A stretch of DNA of 64,000 bases, taken from assembly GCF_030247195.1 (NCBI RefSeq), contig NC_080672.1:248810709-248874708 (forward strand), in the 5' to 3' direction. How positions within the stretch are numbered: the first letter of the stretch is position 1; each line of letters begins with the position of its first letter. This document shows positions 59,064 through 64,000 of the stretch, in pieces. The position numbers and the translations under genes are program-made. This DNA is from Topomyia yanbarensis (lineage: Eukaryota > Arthropoda > Insecta > Diptera > Culicidae). A model generated the notes under the pieces. The model saw only the letters and a program-made list of their open reading frames with translations, was not told where the DNA came from and did no database searches.

Positions 59064-59638
59064 ACTGTTGTAACGGCATTTAATTAGCCAGGGACTGGAA
59101 GGTGAAGTATATTTTTCAATATTAGGAGCCATAGTACAGAGTAAGGAGTTGAAGGAAGAAAGTTTAGAAAAGCGTGGAATAGGGTCATATGAGCAAGCTT
59201 AGAGTATCCTGGCGACTATAACTTTGTGTCTTCTACATCAGGGGTGAGGATATTTTGGCATTTGAAATGCGAATCACCTGACTGCTGCATGTCCTGGACG
59301 AGCGTAAAGTAACTTTGTACTTCATGCTGTCGGAACCGACAAAAAGTTAATTCACGGAAAACTTGTACAACTAAGCACTGCGACGTTGAAATTCTTTGAA
59401 TGAGTTTGTCCCTCACCAATTGCCTGCCTGAGTGTTTTATTTGATCGACTATTGTGATTGCAGATGCTGATCTGTGTCATATGGTCTCATGTGTTACTGA
59501 TTTAAACGGTGTCGGCAGATTTAACCCAAAGCTACCACGATGGATCCCCACCATGGTACATTCTTTTGTCCTGTTACAACATTGAAAAATATACTTCATC
59601 TTCTGGTCCCTTGCTAATTAAATGCCGTTACAACAGTT
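59064..59638. mobile_element. 575-bp inverted-repeat element inside the R1 copy
   Basis: Ends ACTGTTGTAACGGCATTTAA at 59064 and its inverse at 59638 match for about 60 bases with some mismatches (GAAGTATATTTTTCAAT shared). It separates the R1 endonuclease from the upstream R1 remnant. No clear TSD and no coding capacity. Confidence 0.65.
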
Positions 59639-59739
59639 AGAAACACCACACACTATGTTGCAATGATTGTAATTAAATTGGGTCATTTTCATCATTATTG
59701 ACCTTTATTCTGGACATAAGAAGCCACTTACTCTTTTCA

Positions 59740-59950
59740 CGGAACGGGAATACCGGTCATGTTACGGCGTTTCATAGACTTCTGCTTTCGCTACCTCCAT
59801 GGTCTTTAGTGCCTTTTCGGCGTTTTCAGCTCTCTTCACTAATGTCTCTTTTCGCATTCGGCGGCTGCTACGGCGGATTTGATGACGATTGCTAGATCCC
59901 TGATCTGTCTGGGCACGTTGCCCTTGCTTTTCCCGAATTCGTAAAAATCT
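59740..59950 (-). pseudogene. R1-type ORF1 remnant
   Basis: Minus-strand text reads KGNVPRQIRDLAIVIKSAVA and, in another frame, KRAENAEKALKTMEVAKAEV. These resemble the helical region of R1-group ORF1 proteins. Short and frameshifted; assignment rests partly on its position 5' of the endonuclease. Confidence 0.45.
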
Positions 59951-59960
59951 ACAATTTTTT

Positions 59961-60392
59961 GCCTCGGTTTCATCACTGCACAGTGGTCCAGAATGTAAAT
60001 TTAGCAGGAATTCTAACTTTTTGCTAAAATTAAATGACTTCGCCTTATAATATGTTTGGCAAAGTTGTTGTACTTTGCAAGGCCCTTCTTTTTGTTTAAA
60101 CAGATGCTAGGATGGTTCTAACTTTAGCAATATTTAAATTGAACCTTTTAAAGGGCTTTACTGTCTTCGATGGAGTTGTAGAGCAACTCATTTTAGACAA
60201 ATTTGCTGAAGACATGCAAGCTCTAGCTTTAATACTTTCCATTTCACGAGAAATCCAAATATAAGCTTCAGCATTTTTTTTTAAATACGGTTTTATTTCT
60301 ATAACTTTTTTAGTTTTTATTTTACTATAAAGTACCCTTTGGACAACTCGAAGATTATTTTAGAGTGCGTAATTTCCTTTAAAACACCAACT
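59961..60392. other. intergenic, nothing recognised
   Basis: AT-rich, no features seen. Confidence 0.4.
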
Positions 60393-60495
60393 CGTCGCTG
60401 TTGTGCTATCTTATGACAAGCGCCATTTAGTACATTTCGATAAAAACGATTTTTAAAGTTTGAGATTGAAATTTATAAATGGTATAAACATTTTT
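60393..60495 (+). mobile_element. 770-bp MITE, truncated copy 3
   Basis: It starts CGTCGCTGTTGTGCTATCTT and matches the first ~100 bases of the copy at 19521, then diverges. The other end is missing. Confidence 0.85.
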
Positions 60496-61714
60496 TGTAT
60501 AAAAATATAACTTTTTCAAATAGCATTATCTTCGATTGGGGCACTTAACATTAAATATCATTGCTGCCATATGTAATAGCATTCATTGTAGTATAGATCA
60601 CCAAGAAATGGCAAAAGTGATATTTTTTATGTCTTGCAATATTTACTCAATAAATAGTTTATTTTTAGTAAAGGGTAAATTTCTTATTAAATGAAAAGTA
60701 CACGACATAGAGTTTCAGGGTCTTCGACAAAGTTTTTTAAAATTATATTTTCTCCAATTATCTGGAAGACAGCGAAACTCTATCTCGAACCATTAAAAAG
60801 TTAATTTCCTAATTTTAATAGATTACTACTCCATAATGGAACCCCCTACCCACTATTTAAAATAATAGAAAAGTAGTGAAAAGTGCAATATTTTATCATG
60901 AAAACGAAACTATATTTTTTATTTTGTCCACCGTGAAATTACTGTTACAAAGGGTCAATTCATGAAAAACCAATTTCTTAATATAACTTTTTCAGCTTTG
61001 GTTTTTTACAAGCTACCCTTTTGATGTTTTTCGAAGTTTTTGAAGGCGAACATTTTCTTCTAACACATCAAAACTCTAGCTTCTATCGTACAAAAGATAT
61101 AAACACTTGGATTATTTTAACTCACACGCACAAAAAGATTATTTTAACTCAATTTTATGAAGTTTAAAAAAAATCGTGTTCGCCATTTTTTGCTCAATTA
61201 TAACTCTACCCATGACCTTATTTTTAGATGAAAAAGAATTATCTTTTGTTTGCCCCAACGAGTTAAATTGTTATGTGTGTGTAAAACCTATCCTATCTGC
61301 CACTGTCTGGCAGCGGTTTACAGAAAAAAGATGTTTGCATGGATTTATATGTATGCATGCAAATAGCTTGATTCCATGATTTGGGTAGGTGCTAGCTCAA
61401 TTGATTTTCCGATTACCCATTTCGAATATAGGGCAAACCGTGTTCCAAGGTAATCGTTCCATCAACCAGCCCCGCCTTAATGTATTGTTTGTATCAAATG
61501 GATTTTAACATTACAATAAGATTTTCGATTCCTTACATGCGGTAAGAAATCGACACGTATATAATTGAATATAAAATAATTGATATATAAATTAGAATAT
61601 GTTTATAGAAAAATATACCAGTTTTTCTATTTTACCAATAATACACAGAGAACTTTATCCAGTCCTCCACAGGATATCCCTCCATCTGCCCCTCGTTTGC
61701 CCCGCTGCCAACCA
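60496..61714. other. AT-rich unrecognised sequence
   Basis: No convincing frames. A short duplication (AAAAGATTATTTTAACTCA) lies near 61110-61155. Confidence 0.4.
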
Positions 61715-61722
61715 CACGCATT

Positions 61723-63099
61723 CAGTGATGTACCGATGGGAAAAATTCCATCTTCCCGGGTTTTTATTTTTGGGTTTTAACCGGGTTTTTTCCCAAATCA
61801 TTTTAACCCAGACGAAATATGGGTTTTTTCGTTTTATCGAATGTATAATGTTCATTTAATGTTTATATCCTTTCGGCAGTCGCGCTAGTGCACTAAGTGC
61901 ACGCTGCTCTGAAAATCTAGCGAAATCGTCTTAGGGCACCAGAGGCTGCTCATTCAGTGGGCCATAAGCGCGACTTCCGGAGGGTTAAAGAATCTTGCAT
62001 TTACATTTGAGAGACCGAAAATAAAAGTCACAAGGATAAAACATACTTTGTAGAATCCACTCCAGATATCTTAGCATGTAAAAATCGAATATAAACATCA
62101 AGCGTAAAAATCGGACAGAGATCCATGAGCATGACAATCGCTTAGAATATTCTCACCCGAAAAAGTCGGCAAGGATGAACCTCCAGTATAATTCGCTCAC
62201 AGGAAATTCCGTACAACGTTACGTTCAAGATTAAAAGTTGGATAAAGAAAAGTCCTTTGAAAGAACCGGATATACTTTTTTACGGTTTTTATTCTGTAGG
62301 ACATAATCGAAAAGCTCCTGTCCGATTTTGAAACTTGAAGTTTAAATTCAATTTTCACATTCTAATATATTTATAACGGTTTCTACGAAGCATTTTCTGT
62401 TCCTGCGACTTTAATTTCGGTCTATTCCATATTCCAACTGGTGTCATATAATATAACTACTGGGAACAATAGTCATTGTTACTCTGGCTAGTGAAAATTA
62501 GAATAATCGTGTGATGCCCAAACTACTTTTATTCTGCTTGTTACTCATTTTAGGGGTTGCTATACTTTTAGCGAAATGAGGTAGGTATTCACACAAAATT
62601 TAAAAATACCTATTTAGTTCGGTGAAAAGTGAGTAATATGCAGAATGCGAGTGGCCTTGACATTCGTCATTAGAATGAACCGTAATCAGAACTCTCACAA
62701 ATCACAATCCGAATTTTTTCGGCATCAACTACATCAGCAACAGTAGAAAAAATGTTTAGTACGTTTAGGTGGATTTACAGTAAGAATCGACTTAGCCCAA
62801 ACGTTGAAAAGTTTTATCACATATTTAACCACAATATTTGTAAAGAAATGTTGGATCACCGCTATAACAATGATTCAATCGAGGAAAACCATTCAAAATT
62901 CATATACATGCAAAACTTTATGACAATAATGCTCATAAATAAAATAAAAATGTTTGGATAACAATACATTAATGTTCAATTACCAAAATATCAAAAAAAT
63001 GCAAAAAACCCAATCTTCCCGCGAAAAAACCGTTTTAACCGGGAAAAAACCTTAGGTTTTTTCCTCAAAATTATAAAAACCCGATTTGGTACATCACTG
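61723..63099 (+). mobile_element. hAT element, 1.38 kb, decayed (8-bp duplication)
   Basis: The ends CAGTGATGTACC are inverted, with GGGTTTTT/GGTTTTAACCGGG words near both. CACGCATT flanks at 61715-61722 and 63100-63107. The interior keeps a hAT dimerisation-domain remnant at 62722-62961, so the superfamily assignment has both structural and coding support. Most of the transposase is gone. Confidence 0.88.
62722..62961 (+). pseudogene. hAT transposase C-terminal (dimerisation) remnant
   Basis: The frame reads ASTTSATVEKMFSTFRWIYS, then KNRLSPNVEKFYHIF, and ends at 62961. The pattern S-A-x-V-E-x-x-F-S-x-x-x-W...KNRLSP is the usual hAT C-terminal dimerisation motif. The catalytic RNase H-like core is absent. 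Confidence 0.75.
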
Positions 63100-63107
63100 C
63101 ACGCATT

Positions 63108-64000
63108 GGACATACACGGTCTATCCACTCGCCGAACACTCACCAGAAGTACACTCCAGAAATGCGTAAAAATCACAGCAGAATAAAAAAGACAGAAACA
63201 TGCAAAGTCTGCACATTTCTGTTTCTCAGTATGCATCGAGAAACAAAAATACGCAGAGCCCACACATCCTCTACTCGCGTCGCTCACACTTCACCACGAT
63301 TTCCATGCATTCCATAGAATACACCTCCAGTGAGCACTCAATGAGTGAACAGGCCTAATGCGCCCAACGCACAAATTCCACTGCAGAAAGAACGGGAGAC
63401 AGTCAGAAAAACAAACCATCGATGACCAAGCGAAGATCTCTGTGTAGCGTGTATACCTTCTTTTCAGTGGGTTCGTACGTCTCACTTTGGTTCTTCTCAC
63501 ACTCTCGTTCGCAGCAACAGCGTTCGTACAGAAAAGCTGAGCGGCAGGCGCGGAGGTGTATTCGTTCGCCCCGCTTGTCTTCTCTCCTGGTAATGCTTCT
63601 GCGGGGAAGAAAACTTTCGAGAAACACTTTTTCGAGTCATCCCACTTCAGGAATCTATTTCCTTCGGTGTATTTCATAATCTTTGACTGTCCTTTGGTAC
63701 ACTTTTCCGACGAATAAACACGCAAAAAACGTCCCGAAATGACAGCAATTTACGGAAGAGCTTTTCACTTCACACGCGACGACTGAAACTCCCTGAATCT
63801 TGCCCAAATTAGTTATATTGTTATTCCAATAAACCCCATTTTAGGCGAAAATGTGCTCAAAACTTTTCCATCAAATTAGTTAGATATGTGGTGCCATGAA
63901 ACAAATTATTCGCCTTATAACAATCTTAAAGTTGTCTGAAGATTACTTCTGTTTTAAATCAATACCGCAAAAGTTATTTGAATAAAACAGTTTTTCTGAG
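63108..64000. other. unrecognised, partly GC-richer sequence
   Basis: A 144-codon minus frame (63291-63725) overlaps frames on the other strand and shows no domain; its composition may reflect local GC content. It could be a 5' UTR or promoter segment or an element end. Nothing is supported firmly. Confidence 0.3.

Larger units (their letters stand above)
58066..59960 (-). mobile_element. R1-type retrotransposon, internally deleted and interrupted
   Basis: Same family as 37722-40600, sharing the 3' UTR and the HGCFRKYL region. Minus order: ORF1-like remnant (about 59950-59740), insertion (59064-59638), endonuclease (59060-58600), then a deletion to the ORF2 C-terminus (58340-58150) and the 3' UTR to 58066. 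Inactive. Confidence 0.75.

Noticed and set aside
63291..63725. 144-codon minus frame near the right edge
   Set aside because: No recognisable domain and overlapping frames on the other strand; listed only as unrecognised sequence.

Overview
This 64 kb window looks like a transposon-dense stretch of an insect genome, most probably a culicine (Aedes-like) mosquito. It is AT-rich, eukaryotic in layout, and has no operons. It is packed with degraded non-LTR retrotransposons of the CR1, R1, I and L1/Tx1 groups, with hAT-like and mariner-like elements, MITEs, a tRNA-derived SINE and microsatellites. I could not identify a host gene with confidence. The species call is inference from repeat types recalled from mosquito genomes, not from a marker gene.

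Region by region. 1-5.3 kb: a 379-bp (TA)n tract, an interspersed repeat, and a minus-strand element holding only a CR1-type ORF1. 5.27-18.04 kb: a 12.8-kb block bounded by matching termini and an 8-bp duplication, sitting in a ~196-bp tandem repeat. It contains a satellite-like field, an R1 3' end, and a minus-strand L1/Tx1-like retrotransposon that itself carries three layers of DNA-element insertions. 18-22.6 kb: more of the 196-bp repeat with a foldback insertion, a 770-bp MITE, and a GGTACCC repeat split by a hAT-like element that is split again by a small MITE. 23.8-28.4 kb: a nearly intact, 5'-truncated I-type element (endonuclease, reverse transcriptase, RNase H) with a 15-bp target-site duplication. 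29.2-32.7 kb: a decayed minus-strand CR1 copy with a SINE and an expanded (TTG)n tract. 33-36.4 kb: the least repeat-like part of the window, possibly host promoter or 5' UTR sequence. 36.4-42.1 kb: a periodic repeat, an R1 copy split by a second copy of the hAT-like element, and an intact ORF1 without an ORF2. 42-50 kb: mostly unrecognised sequence with two hairpin repeats and a G-rich MITE. 50.1-57.7 kb: a CR1-like 3' fragment, a GGTACCC repeat and an almost complete CR1-type element (PHD-finger ORF1 plus ORF2 with one frameshift). 58-64 kb: a decayed R1 copy with an insertion, a partial 770-bp MITE, and a 1.38-kb hAT element that keeps a dimerisation-domain remnant.

The proteins do not form a host pathway; they are retrotransposition machinery. 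ORF1 proteins bind RNA, and ORF2 proteins nick the target and reverse transcribe. Several elements lack these genes and would have to be mobilised in trans. In three places the reading frame of an interrupted retrotransposon is continuous once one copy of the flanking duplication is counted. This confirms the insertion boundaries from the sequence alone and orders the insertions in time.
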